Of a DNA stretch of 64,000 nt, positions 36,440 to 48,125 are shown one piece after another; position 1 is the first letter of the stretch; each line of letters opens with the position of its first letter. This DNA comes from Sphagnum compactum (Eukaryota; Bryophyta; Sphagnopsida; Sphagnales): positions 15,438,001-15,502,000 of the forward strand of contig OZ234498.1 in the NCBI GenBank assembly GCA_965153455.1. Reading direction: 5' to 3'. The notes below the pieces were generated by a model. The model was given only the letters and a program-made list of their open reading frames with translations, had not been told where the DNA came from and did no database searches. Both the position numbers and the translations under genes were made by a program.

Positions 36440-39097
36440 TTGTGCAAAAATGCAAGGATTCTTCAGATTTATAGTTTTCTTGCGACCCCATTTCTAGGTT
36501 GATCTCATTTTGTTGCCAAAGATCCCAAAAATTGCTTCCATCACGTTGCAAAGATCGAGTTAACGATTCTTACAATGCGAGGCAAATGCAACGATTGTTG
36601 TAATGCGAGCAGATGTAACAATTCTTGTAGGGTGCAACCTCAAAAATGTAGTGAAAAGTGTTGTGATGCTACTATGTGAATGCGAAAGAATGATATGAGT
36701 GGGCATGGGAGTCAATGAACATCGTAGAAATTGTAAAGAACATAGGGAATGCTTGGGAACACTGTAACTTTGAATGGAACTTTGTAATCAAGATGTTCAC
36801 AAAGGGAACAATGAGGGGTGTTACTAAACACTGACTTACTAGACCATTTTTCAAACTATTATGCAATTTTGGCATTTTAATGGGAAATTTATATTTTTTA
36901 AGGATTTGGTGGAATCCTACCACCAACCTACCACCATCCTAACATTAAGTTACCACCTAATGCCACATTAACTGCCAAAAAAGATTTAATGTTAGATAGC
37001 ACTGTTGGTATGAATTGGTGAAAAAAGGCCCTTCCTTAACATTGACTTAACAGTGAGATAACGAGGTTACATGCTCAAAACAAATATGTTTTGAAGGAGT
37101 TTTGATGCACCAAGTATTTGAAATACAATGTGTCCCAATTTCAAAAATCCATTTTGGGGCTCGTAAGAATTTTAATTGTTTCAATGTAGTTCCCACATAA
37201 AACTCCGTAGTATACTATAATGAAGAGAGTAATGCCTCGTCCCAAGTTTAGAGCTATGTGAGTTTAAAGGGAATTCAAGGCAAGTTTATGACCTGATTTG
37301 AGTTCATTTACATTAATAATCACATGCATTGTTTAGCTTGTGCAAGTGAATTGATCTAAAGGTGCCCATGACTATCATTTCATCCTAATCCCATCCCAAC
37401 ACACTTCTCTTGTTCTTGTGCATGGAGTTGAAGAATATGACACGAGGTTTTTTTTTCATTGTTGTTATTTTGAGGAATTACCATTGATACCTTGGAATGG
37501 ACTTGGGGCACATCAAGGTACTAGGAGGTTAGAAATGAATTACAAGAATGCAAAAATTCAATGACGTCTTGAAGGATTTTGAATTGAGGAGTTGCATTTT
37601 TAAACATCTAAAGTGATAAAGGGTAAAAGTCTGTTGCCATAAACCTAACCCTACTCACAACTATCAAAAACCCTTCATCGAAAGGGTAGGAAAGTGTTCA
37701 CAGTAGTGATGCTTGAATGATCAATGATTCAAAACTCTACTTTGAAATGAAGTTTTACATCATTCATGATTTGATAATCAATCCAATCATATAGATCTAA
37801 ATGCCTATTCCAAGGAAAAAGGAATTGAGTTTTTCAGCTGGTCTTCTCTTTTCAATGGGTACTCTATTGGAAAAATTAGCTAGAAACCAACAAAGAGTCC
37901 TCAACAAAATCTATAGCAACAATGTCCTTCACTGTTTGTTACACATGTGCATTCTCTCAAGTACATGAGTAAAATCTGCAGATTCATTACTGATCTTAGT
38001 TCAATGCTTAAGAATTAGGGGAAAACAAGACTATAATCCTTTACGGTCTGATCAAAAGTGAAGAGGATGCATCAAACCAACCTGACAATACATAAATGCA
38101 ATACATAAATACGTGGGATTGAGTTTCACCTACAATTATGACCAAAGTGGAAAACTCCCTGGAAAACACTGAATTCACAGGCCCTAATCTTGTTGCTCAG
38201 TAGTACTGAATTCCTTACTTGTGGTCTACTACTACACTTGGTGTATTGCAATTGTCATAATTTGGAGGAACCTTGTTCTGTATAAACTTAGATATGGTAT
38301 CTTACAATCTCCAAAATCCAGCTCTTTTGATAAAAACCTCACTCAGGGATCCTTCCTTCCATCCTTTGTCTCTGTCTCTTTAACAAATTTTTACCCTCTG
38401 TGTGCCTGTTGTTTTTCCTTCTCTGCAATTGTCCAAGAGAAACTCTTCTGAGCCCCTTTCTTCAAACAGTTTGGACTTCTCCTCCTTTCCTTCAAGATGA
38501 AACTCACTCAAGGCTCTTTCTGGGAAGGAAAATCATAACTGCTTCTCTCTAGGTTTCCAGCTTCTGTCAAGTTCTATCACTACTGCTCCAATGTCTGAGA
38601 GCCCCCTGTGAATGAATGCACTTGAAGAACAGATTAACCTGATCCACACCCCCCCCCCACCCCCCCCCAAGAAACCTAACACTATTCCAATCCTAAAAAC
38701 CTGCAAACAACATGATAAAACTCATCATCTACTATGAGCCCTAATAGCTTCTCTGCAAATCCCCACAAGAATTCTACAACAGAAGGAGAGAAAAGGAAAA
38801 AAAACTGTGCCAATCTGCAAGAAAAGTGCTAAGCAAAGTATGAAGAAGGAGAGGATTTGCCACATGAAGAAGATGGAAGAAATATTGCAGGTACCTAGAT
38901 CTGCACCCCTCATGAAATTTTCTATCAGAAATAAATCCACTGCAACCCTATTTTGTCCACTACAAATTCCAGAATGATTCTGGACAGCAAGAAAACCTTC
39001 AAGAAAAGTGCTGAAGGGTGTAAGAAGAAGAAGGAGAAGGAGGAGAAGGAGGAGATGAAGGAGTGCGACAACAGTATGAAGGCGTTGAACCTGTTGT
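36440..39097. other. gene-free stretch downstream of the kinase
   Basis: No gene is supported here. The right end (about 38300-39097) should contain the 3' untranslated region of the minus-strand kinase. Two C-runs of ten and nine bases separated by one A lie at 38649-38668; on the minus strand this is a G-rich tract that would fall in or near the kinase 3' region. Confidence 0.5.
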
Positions 39098-40321
39098 CTA
39101 AGGCCCATGATATTTGCCAAAGCAAAGACAACCCTTGGGTTCAGCATCTGTGGGAATCATGCCACCTCCCTTGCTTGTATCAATGGCTTCAAGCATCTTG
39201 ACAACCTCACTCATGGCAGGTCGTTTGTCTGGATGACCATCCCAGCACTTCTTCATGACATTTGCCAAGGCATGAGGGCAGCAACGAGGGATTTCAGGAC
39301 GGCGATGCTGGTGCACCACCAAAGATGTCATCTCGATCATGCTGAGGTCGCCATAAGGCAGCATGTCGCAGCAATAGATCTCCCACAGACAAATCCCGAA
39401 GCTGTACACGTCGCACTTCTTGTTGTAAGGCTTGCCATCCAAAACCTCGGGAGCCATGTAATTGACAGTCCCTGTTTGGCCTGTCATATCACGAGTGTTT
39501 TGAGCTTCAACTCTCGCCACTCCAAAGTCTGCAATCTTAACATTCCTTTGCTTGTCAAGCAACATGTTCTCCGATTTCACATCTCGGTGTGCGATTTTCT
39601 TGGAGTGCAAATAGGCTAACCCTCGAGACACATCCAAAGCAAGCTGAATGACAGTCTTGAAGGAAAGCTTCCTTCTTCTGTTCCTGAAGAGATAGTCTTT
39701 CAGAGTACCTCCTGGTAAATACTCCACCACCACGCAGCAGGCATCATTAGGGACATGGAAGAAACCATCATCTCCCATGACTGTTGAAGGTATTCTCAGA
39801 TCTGAATTCCCCATAGAAGCTCCGATGAACTTGGTGACATTCGGATGATCCAGTGTATGCCATACAGCTACCTCTTGTCTGAACTCTGCTCTTAGTCTTT
39901 CCACCTTCTCGATGGTCATGGTGGATTCATTTCCCCAATCTAGTAACTTCACGGCCACATCCTGGCCGCCATAGACTCCCCTGTGCACCGTTCCGAAGGT
40001 ACCGTGCGCTATCACATTCTTCAACAAAACCTCCCGTGGATCTATCTCCCATTCTTGCCGCGGCTCTTGCCGCTCAGCAGGAGGTGCTGCTGCGGCAGCT
40101 TTCTTGGACTTGCTCGCACTCCTGCTCAAGTGCCGCTCCAAAGCTGCATCCAAATCTGCCAGATTCAACATATCTGCTCTCACCATACTTGCCGTCTTCT
40201 TAATCGCCGTCTCCTTCGACGACGAGGACGACATCTCTCCTCCTCCATGAGGACTCGCCGTCGTCGCCGGCTGCTGCTGCTTCTCCTCTTTCTCCGTGTC
40301 TTTCTCCTCCCCTATCACCCC

Positions 40322-40327
<6 letters not shown>
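39098..40327 (-). CDS. CBC: Raf-like MAPKKK, group C7 (CBC/MRK1-like)
   Basis: This is a serine/threonine protein kinase of the plant Raf-like C7 group. Arabidopsis members include CBC1/CBC2, which act in guard-cell responses to blue light and CO2, and MRK1. One exon encodes 409 residues. The N-terminus carries VRADMLNLADLDAALERHL, matching the group-typical VRADxIDLxxLDxxLERHL. The kinase domain begins at WEIDPREVLLKNVIA. Visible motifs are the P-loop GTFGTV (109-114, with Ala in place of the first Gly as in relatives), Lys127 in VAVK, Glu152, HRDVKSEN (247-254), DFG (267-269) and APE (292-294). The C-terminus has GGGMIPTD and GCLCFGKYHGP, typical of the group. The gene looks intact and active. 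The start is the first ATG; the frame stays open further upstream through a GA repeat but has no ATG there. Function in this plant is inferred from relatives. Confidence 0.95.
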
Positions 40328-40362
<35 letters not shown>

Positions 40363-40546
40363 CTACGGCAAACCTCAAACCCGTACCACTTCCACAAATC
40401 CTCCAACAATCAGCTAGCTAGCTAGCTAGCTTCCTTACTTCCCACACAAAACACTAATTCACCAAAACCTTCCAAAAAAATTCCAATCCTCCCATCATTC
40501 GCAGGCTCATTCGGCAACAAAAATACTCTTCCCCTGGCCCCCCGCC

Positions 40547-40582
<36 letters not shown>

Positions 40583-40990
40583 TCCCCTGCTGATTCCGGG
40601 TCCTTGATTTTTGTGAAACCCAAACCCAAAAAGGAAAAAAAGGAACACAAAAAGCTTACAACTTTCAGCTGAAAATTCTCCAAGCTCCAGGAATACCACA
40701 AGAGGCAAAGCGAGAGTAGAGAGAAGAGGAACGCCAAAGCAGAGGTGGGAGCAAAGCAAGGGAGCTCGGATGCCAAGGAAGGAAGGAAGGAGCGATGGCG
40801 AAGAAACAGAGGGAGGGACAGAAGAGAGACGGTAAGAGAGAGAGAGAGAGGGGGAGAGAGAGGAAGCGAACAAACTACAGTAGACAAAAGGGACCACCCT
40901 TTTCTGGACCAATAATCGGGTGCCATTTTCTCTAATCGCCTGCCAAATCAGACACCCTTTTGGAGCACGAAAATCAGGTGGCGGCCCCCT
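40328..40990 (-). promoter_or_regulatory. kinase 5' leader with GA/CT tracts
   Basis: Directly upstream of the kinase ATG on the minus strand lie a (GA)n run (40329-40360), an (AGCT)n self-complementary run (40412-40431) and a second (GA)n run (about 40548-40583), then GA-rich sequence up to about 40860. Pyrimidine/purine-rich leaders of this kind are common in plant 5' untranslated regions. Exact transcript start is not visible. Confidence 0.6.
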
Positions 40991-41665
40991 ACCTCCCCCG
41001 CACCTTTTTTTCTTTTTCTTTTTTCTTTTAAAATAAAATAAAATAAAATATTTTATTTTATTTTAGTTTAAATAAAAAAGGAAAATTTATACCTAAAAAT
41101 AATAAAATCAGTCACAAATCTATGTCCGGTTAATCACACAGCCAAATGTCCGGTTAATGAGAAGACGATTTTCGGTCTGATTTTCTCTAATAATCGCTTG
41201 CCAAAATTAAAATACCCTTTTGGAATTCTAAAATCAGGTGGCCCCTGCTATTTATTTATTTACTTTATTTATTTATTTATTCCAACACACACACAGCTGC
41301 CAATCAGGCTGACCCCGCTGTAAATTTAGTTTCCTTCTGTAATTAGCAAATAATTTTATTTATAAATGAAATGAAATTTAAAATCAGTCACAAATTTATG
41401 TCCGGTTAATAACACAGTCAAATGTCTGGTTAATGAGAACAATATTTTGTCTAATTTTCTCTAATCAGTTGCCACCCTTTTGGAGTTCTAAAATCAGGTG
41501 GCCCTCCCCCCCCTTTCCCTTTTTTTTTCCCAATATACACAGAGCTGCCAATTAGGCCAACCCTGCTGTACATTTAATTTCCTTCTTGAAAAAAATTTAA
41601 ATAATAATAATAACAAATAAATGTCCGGTTATTGGGAAGACATTTTTGTCTGGTTAATAATAAGA
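40909..41665. repeat. about 276-bp tandem repeat upstream of the kinase
   Basis: Two nearly full units begin with 'aaaatcagtcacaaat' at about 41104 and 41380. Each contains 'atgtccggttaat(a/c)acacag', 'ttttctctaat', 'acccttttgga(a/g)ttctaaaatcaggtggc' and 'cagctgccaat(c/t)agg'. A partial copy of the middle lies at 40909-40985 next to the kinase leader, and another partial copy of the start lies at about 41617-41665. The order suggests local expansion of the kinase 5' flank. Confidence 0.8.
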
Positions 41666-41996
41666 AGAAGAAGACAATGTGGGGTTAATAAGAGATTCAT
41701 TTCCATATGTGACATTAGGGCCATGGTTTTTCTTTTCTTTTCTTTGTTTTTTCTTCTTTTGGGGATATAAAATATTTGATGCACTTTTCCACAAATATAG
41801 CAAATTTTTACACTAGAAAAACAAAATTTTCCAAAATTTTCTCAATTTCTTTGTCCAAAATTAACAAAATTTTGCCAGGAAAAAAGAAAAGAAAAAAAGG
41901 GTCATCCAAAATGAATTTCAACCCCCTTACTAAAACTTGGGCAAATTCTTCTATGGGATGAATGAGGCCAATAGATGTTTGTAAAGCTTGACGGTT

Positions 41997-42030
41997 GGGG
42001 GCGGGGCGGGGTGGGGCGGGGCGGGGTGGG
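41997..42030 (+). repeat. G-rich tract, possible G-quadruplex
   Basis: Seven runs of three to five G separated by single C or T occur within 34 bp. The spacing fits a G-quadruplex-forming sequence. It is not close to any supported gene start. Confidence 0.85.
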
Positions 42031-42342
42031 CAGGTCCAAAAATAAGGTGCCTAGGACAAGACCATAACCATGCATGTATAGACTCTTCCATCCCTTACAT
42101 TATTCTTCACCTTCTATTCTTTTACTCATTTTACTTACTTTCCTTTTTCATGTTTTTATTATTAAAGATTTGTAAATCTTTATTAAGAAACGCATCATAG
42201 ATTAAGGGATATGTACAAAGGAGTAAAATAAAGGAAAAGAGAGAAGTGACATGATGTCAAGTTGGCTCAAAGTTGTTAAGAAAATCTCTGAATGTCCATA
42301 ATCGACCGCTTGTGGAACGTCAGTCATATTTACATGTCAAAA

Positions 42343-42750
42343 TTAACAGCTTGCAATAGATCGGTCGTGGTGATGGGAGGTGTGTCTTGAAGGGGTGGAA
42401 GTTGAGAAGTAGTTAAGTCTAGAGCTATCGCCCGACTTAAAAGGAAGACACTTGCATCCTTTGTAATGTGATTGAAACTTTTTGACGAAAAAAATGACCA
42501 AGGTAGAAAAATGAAGGTCTTTTGTCCTCTTCAATCTCCAAATGGCATTGGCACAAGTGTGTAAAAACACATCGGCATGTTTGTGTAAGCAACCAAATAT
42601 TACAATTGCTAATGGGAGGAATTGATTAGTGAGGTGTTGTTTGTGATAATTCCTTGGCTTGAATTGCATTTGAGGTAGTAAATCTTTGAGTTGTGTAAGA
42701 TCGAAGAAATAACAACGTTGTTCACATTGGGTTGATAATGACAACGTCGA
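42343..42750 (-). repeat. decayed repeat, inverted copy 1
   Basis: The minus strand reads GATCTTACACAACTCAAAGA, then CAATCAATTCCTCCCATTAG, a TTACACAAACATGCCGATGT segment and TGTGCCAATGCCATTTGGAG. It matches 46945-47300 on the plus strand in the same order. The encoded piece CLHKHADVFLHTCANAIW is recognisable in both. It looks like part of an old transposable-element or repeat-borne coding region of unknown type; there are only short open frames. Confidence 0.7.
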
Positions 42751-42999
42751 CTAAAGTGTGAATGTCATCTTTGATAAGCACAATGTCGACTTGTCGACAA
42801 GAGGAGTTGAATGTGGTTGAAGGAAATGCATGTTCTATGGTTCTTTTGAAACATGAAATTTATACTTTTAAAAGATTTCATCATATTACTCGTTGACTTG
42901 GTCTTAGTTTGTTTATTGGTTTGCCTACCAAGGCAAGGATCCAAGGCAAGAAGGATATTGTGTTTAGATTCATTCTATAATATAGTAGCTTAACGGATT

Positions 43000-45900
43000 T
43001 TGGCCCCCAGGTAATAATAGGTCTATTTTTATATGAGGATTTTTTAAAGATGATATTTTGGCTTGTGTTGAAACTTGAGATTAGTTATAATAAAGTTATA
43101 ATATCTTGAAAGATTTGGGTTTCTTTTAAAAGATTTTTTGAAGAATATAGTTTTGTATGGTGAATTATTTGAGTTTCCATAATTCTTCTTTTGCTTTAAG
43201 CTACTTTTTAATGTAAATGGCAAGGCCACAATGGTGACACACCCCTAGTCTTTCTTAGAGTGAAGCAATGCCTTTTCAAGACACATGTATATAACAAAAG
43301 TATAGTTAATTATGTATAAGATAAATTTCCTTGAAAATTTGGTTATCATTTACAATTTAAGCACAATAAAGGGTTTTTGCCACAAAGAGAAAGATTTTGC
43401 CATGGTATTGGTTTTTTTTAGTTTTGTAATAGTCCTAGAGAAATAACAAAGGAAGAAGAAGAAATAGAAATCAAAAAATGCGTTGTAGGTGCGAACATGT
43501 GAATACATAATGGCTAATCATTCACCAATCATATGTTTTCTAGGGGTTTTTTAAAGCAAAGGATTGAGTCTAGGGTGTTTTCCTATTATTGAAGTTGGGT
43601 GTTACTTTAGTTAGGTAGTAACCAAAAAAAAAAAACTAAAAGTTTTTGGGCCCCTAATCCTTGCATAATAGTTTTCAAAAATGTATATGTTGTATTAAAC
43701 CCAATAAAATAAGGTTGATGGTGTCCAAGGTTATGGCAAAGTTAGAGTTCAATTATCTTTTGAAATAAAACTTGTTTATTTGTGACGATTTTTATATTTT
43801 TTTCTTTTGATCTACCTAATTTTGTGTGGTTGGCTTTACATATTTAAGATTGCTATGTTGAAGTAGGTAATCTTTAGAAAGTGGGGCTTATTTGCAATCG
43901 TGCTCCTAATAAACCTCTTTCTTCATGAGCACAAAACATCCCATGTCCCCAAGTTCATCATGTTTCATTGAACCTCGTAGTTCACATTGCCCATTTGCCT
44001 TTTCACACACCACCACAACCCCATTATTTACCCCCTTTCCTATGCAAACCACACACCACCCACCAACTCCCCATACCATTTTAACAAATCACACACCACC
44101 CATTAGCTCCCCCTACCGACCCCCAAGCCTATGTGTGAATGTGGAACCCCAACCCAACATTTTTCTAATCCCTTTAAATAATGCACATGTAAAACCTTTT
44201 CCCCCTTCCATTTTGTCAACTCTTATAGTTGCCCATGATAAGACCCCCCAACCTATCCCCATCTTCCCAATATGCCTACAACCTCCACTAGAGCCTCTTG
44301 CCTTGCATGTGGGTGTCAATTTACTCTTCAAAGGTTAACTCGTCATTAGCATTCATGTTCATCATCCAATCCATCCAATCCAAACTTACATGACCATCTT
44401 GGATTGATACCGTCCTTTACTCCCAACCCACTTACGTTAACCCTTGGCTGGAGTTTCAACATTAGATGTCCTTGGGTCCTTCCATCTTGGCTTTTGTCGT
44501 CTTCGACAATATAATTACATCTTCATCGCTTATAACGTGATGTACAAATGACATTTCATTTTCCACTGGATAAGTTGGTACATGACCCCTATGATGTGGT
44601 AGCTTGACATTTGCGCCTTTTGTTACCCCAATGGTGTTTGGCTTTGCCCCCTTGAAGGAGGGCCATTTAGCACGTGGAAACAATGATTCGACTCAAATGC
44701 TTTATAATAGGTGATTAGAAAAACATGGGGGAGGAGTTCTTTTTACAAGCCCAAGTTTTGGCAACAAGTTCGAGCTCAATGTTTCATGCCCAATATGATA
44801 TTCCAATTCATAAACGTTTTTTTTATAGATTATCGTTAGATGCGCAGGAGAATATTTTCAAGCAACACGCGTTTTGGCACCATTTTCTTTTGCACCCACT
44901 TCCTTCGACACCACTTTAGTTTTCACCACTTTACAGCTTGAATTAGACGATTCTTTCCCACTTTTTTTGGAAGATTATGAACTGGATCAAGATTTTGAAC
45001 ATTCATCTAACTCCTTTAAACTAACATTTCAATTTTCAATGCATGTCAAATTTATTTGCAAGTGTTTTTTTTGGGATGGTTTTTGAATACCTCTAAGACT
45101 ATTTTCACCCAGAAAAATCTGTGAGTGGATTCCCATAGTTGTTTCAACTTTGCTTCATATCACACAAGGTCACATTCCATGTTGAATTGCATAATCCTTG
45201 GGGCTACCTGCCTTTTGGCCATGACCAAGCCCTTAGGTGAAGTTCATCCCATTGTCATAATGGAAATGTTGTATTAATTCATAACCCACATTTTATGCTT
45301 TCAATTTTGCGATGCCTTTGTAACACATTTTTCCCTACACTAATTTAAAGTAACAACCAAGGGTGGATGTGAAACAATAATCCATGGCATGAGGTGCACC
45401 TTGGACCTTCACCCCAATTGGGTTGTTTTCTAGTTAGATGTGACAAATGCTTTCAATTTAGTGTTAAAAATGGTCATATTTCAAGAACTTTGTGTAGTAG
45501 GTGGGGACATCATACAACTTATCCCTTTGTTTGTTCATTTTATGTATTTGAATCTCCCCTATTTTATAATCATCGTATGGCGATGTCATGGTCATCCCAT
45601 TTGCCATGGGAATTCGTTAATGTGATCATTTGGGAGGGACATTATTTGGTTTAGTTCACCTTAGGGCAATATGTTTTACAACTAGCCATTTCCCTTCTTG
45701 TTTATTTCCATCCATTACAAACAACATTCACATCATTGGCCCCCTCTCCATTATATCCTTTGCATATGAACATTTTTAGACTGAACTCCATGTGATGGGT
45801 CTTTTTATCCAATTTCAGAAATGTGTAGCATGGTCCCCTTTTGGCTTGTCGCCTAACTTTGATGCACCATTTCAGTTTAACACACCATAAGAAGGAATTA

Positions 45901-46940
45901 GAATATTGAGGGTTCCATTGGGCACCTTATCATTTAATTAAATCATTTTTCATCAAAGATACCTTGTAAAAAGATGTTTGACATGTTGACATTTTCCTTA
46001 GAGTAGGTGATGTCTAGATAGCTTTTGGAATTCTAACTCCTTGCTATGTGCAATGGCCATCCTATATATTACGTTGCACACTTCCTTCTCCCACCTTCAT
46101 AAATTTCCTTGTTTCTTTTAACTTCTCCTTCCTTCAAGCGTTTGGACACCTCTTGGGTCTAAGGTCCTTTAATAGCCTTAAAGGACCTTTAGCTCGTAAA
46201 CAAGCTTCTCCCCCAATAACTCTTAGTGACATTGGGCTCATATTGACATCCACGATCACCCCAACAACCTATTTAGGGAGCTAGGCCTTTGTAGCTTCAA
46301 TAATAGTTGCTAGGTTCATGGTTGACCAACTTCCCTTCCTTTTTGAAGCCTTAACATGAGTTAACAACAACATGTGATCTTCTATTACCCCGAACATGGG
46401 CATGTCTCCCTCCTTTTGAATAATTCATTTGACATCAAATGGTTCATTTTCAAGATTCCATTTTGAAGCGTTTACATCAACATACCTTTTCTAACATGTT
46501 TTTTAATGGGATACTTGAGGCCCATTGTGCGTAAATTCTATCATGTTCCGACCTTGGGGCATGTGTTTAGCTTATAGTTTGACTAATCTTCCCAACCTTT
46601 CAATTATCTTCCCCAATTTTTTTCACAACACTTTGGATGTGGCTTGGATTACCACATCCTTAAATTGTAAGCTTCCCTGATGTGTGTGCACACATCCTAT
46701 CAACCATATGTGTATCCATCTCTTATGTTGTGCCCCCACTGGGACCCATGATGTAGTTCGTGACACTTTTGTTGTGATTGCGTGAGATGTTAGCTTCCAT
46801 GTGGGATGAAAACAACTACATGCATTTCCCTCAGTCGCATTCAATTCCTCCCGTCGACAAATAACATTGTGCTCACCAAAGATGAAATCCACACATTAGC
46901 TAATGTTATCATAGTTGACCCAACATGTGTGAATTTACTT
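43000..46940. other. gene-free DNA between inverted repeat copies
   Basis: No supportable gene. Open frames of 60-140 codons are of biased composition (for example Pro/His/Thr-rich at 43925-44338) and show no recognised domain. The stretch may be the inside of, or insertions between, two copies of an old element. Confidence 0.5.
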
Positions 46941-46944
46941 CCTT

Positions 46945-47305
46945 GATCTTACACAACTCAAAGATTTGTTATCTTTGATGTGATTCAAAGAAAAAAGCTA
47001 TTATGACCAACATCCCATCAATCAATTCCTCCCCTTAGCAATTGACAGATTTGAGTGTTTACACGAATAGGCTGATATGGTCTTACACGATTGTGCCAAT
47101 GCTATTTGGAGCCTAAAAGAGCTAGAGGGCCCTCCCTTTTTGTCTTGGTTACTCTTCTTTTTCAACTACATTGTAACGGGATGCAACCATCCTCCATCTT
47201 AAGTCAGGTAGTAACGATAAGCTTAATTACTTCTGGACTATCACCCCTTCCAGACACACCCCTCGTCGAGACGATCAACCTATTACAAGCGATTAGTTGT
47301 TGAGA
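46945..47305 (+). repeat. decayed repeat, inverted copy 2
   Basis: This is the plus-strand counterpart of 42343-42750, with shared blocks gatcttacacaactcaaaga, caatcaattcctccccttag and tgtgccaatgctatttggag in the same order. The coding piece LHDCANAIWSLKELEGP can be read in one frame, followed by stops. Confidence 0.7.
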
Positions 47306-47630
47306 TGGAGAGTTTTTGACATCTAGTTTGTGCTAACATGACATCCTTTAAATTACCCTTGTTTTTAATACCTTAATACATATTTCGAATATGCAACATG
47401 TTTTATAAATAAAGTTTTGCAAGGACTTAACTTCACCCACAGACATTGTATGAACAATGTTTTACAACATGTTTCTATTGAAGAAAAATAAAACTTGCTC
47501 ATTTGGTTCCAAAAACTGGTTTTGGGACAACATATTTGCACAAGATGTGGTGGCTGGCAAAATTGTAGTTTAAATTATGTTGTGGATTTAGTAGATTGTT
47601 GAAATGAGGAACAATCCAGATGCTCTCTTT

Positions 47631-47694
47631 TCATCCACGAACAGAGCAGCTATGACATCAGGTCATCCACGAACAGAGCAACTATGACATTAGG
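47631..47694. repeat. 32-bp tandem duplication
   Basis: 'tcatccacgaacagagca(g/a)' is repeated at 47631 and 47663 with two or three differences. It lies just upstream of the probable CBL leader. Confidence 0.9.
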
Positions 47695-47699
47695 CTTTC

Positions 47700-48078
47700 G
47701 TTGTTTTGCTCAGCGCCAGCGACGAAGAGAGAAAAGGGAGAGGGAGAGCTCGCGCGCGCGCAAGAAACGGGATGCTGCTCTTCTCGCCGTCGAAATCTAA
47801 CTCATATGCAGTCTTGGTCCTGCTTCTCTTTGCTCTCGTCATTCTGGAAATGAACTGCTTTCTCTGCAGGCAAGAGAACGCAAGGCTTTATTATTAATTT
47901 GCTTCATTTAATTTAATTTAATTTAATTAATTTTTGTGTGTGTGTGAAACACAGAATCTCAAAGCTGGAGCGATTCTGGAAGCGACAGTGTGCTCTACAC
48001 TTTTGTGTTTTGCAGCCGCGATTATGGCCGCCACGCCTGGTTATAACCCAGTAAGCAGTAGTCATCATCCAGTCTCTG

Positions 48079-48125
<47 letters not shown>

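Noticed and set aside
40328-40378. Longer kinase N-terminus with an Arg-Glu repeat
   Set aside because: The upstream start is TTG, and the extra residues are encoded by a (GA)n repeat in the leader; ATG at 40327 is the better start.
43925-44338. A Pro/His-rich 137-residue protein
   Set aside because: The composition is low-complexity, no relatives are recognised, and it lies within decayed repeat DNA.
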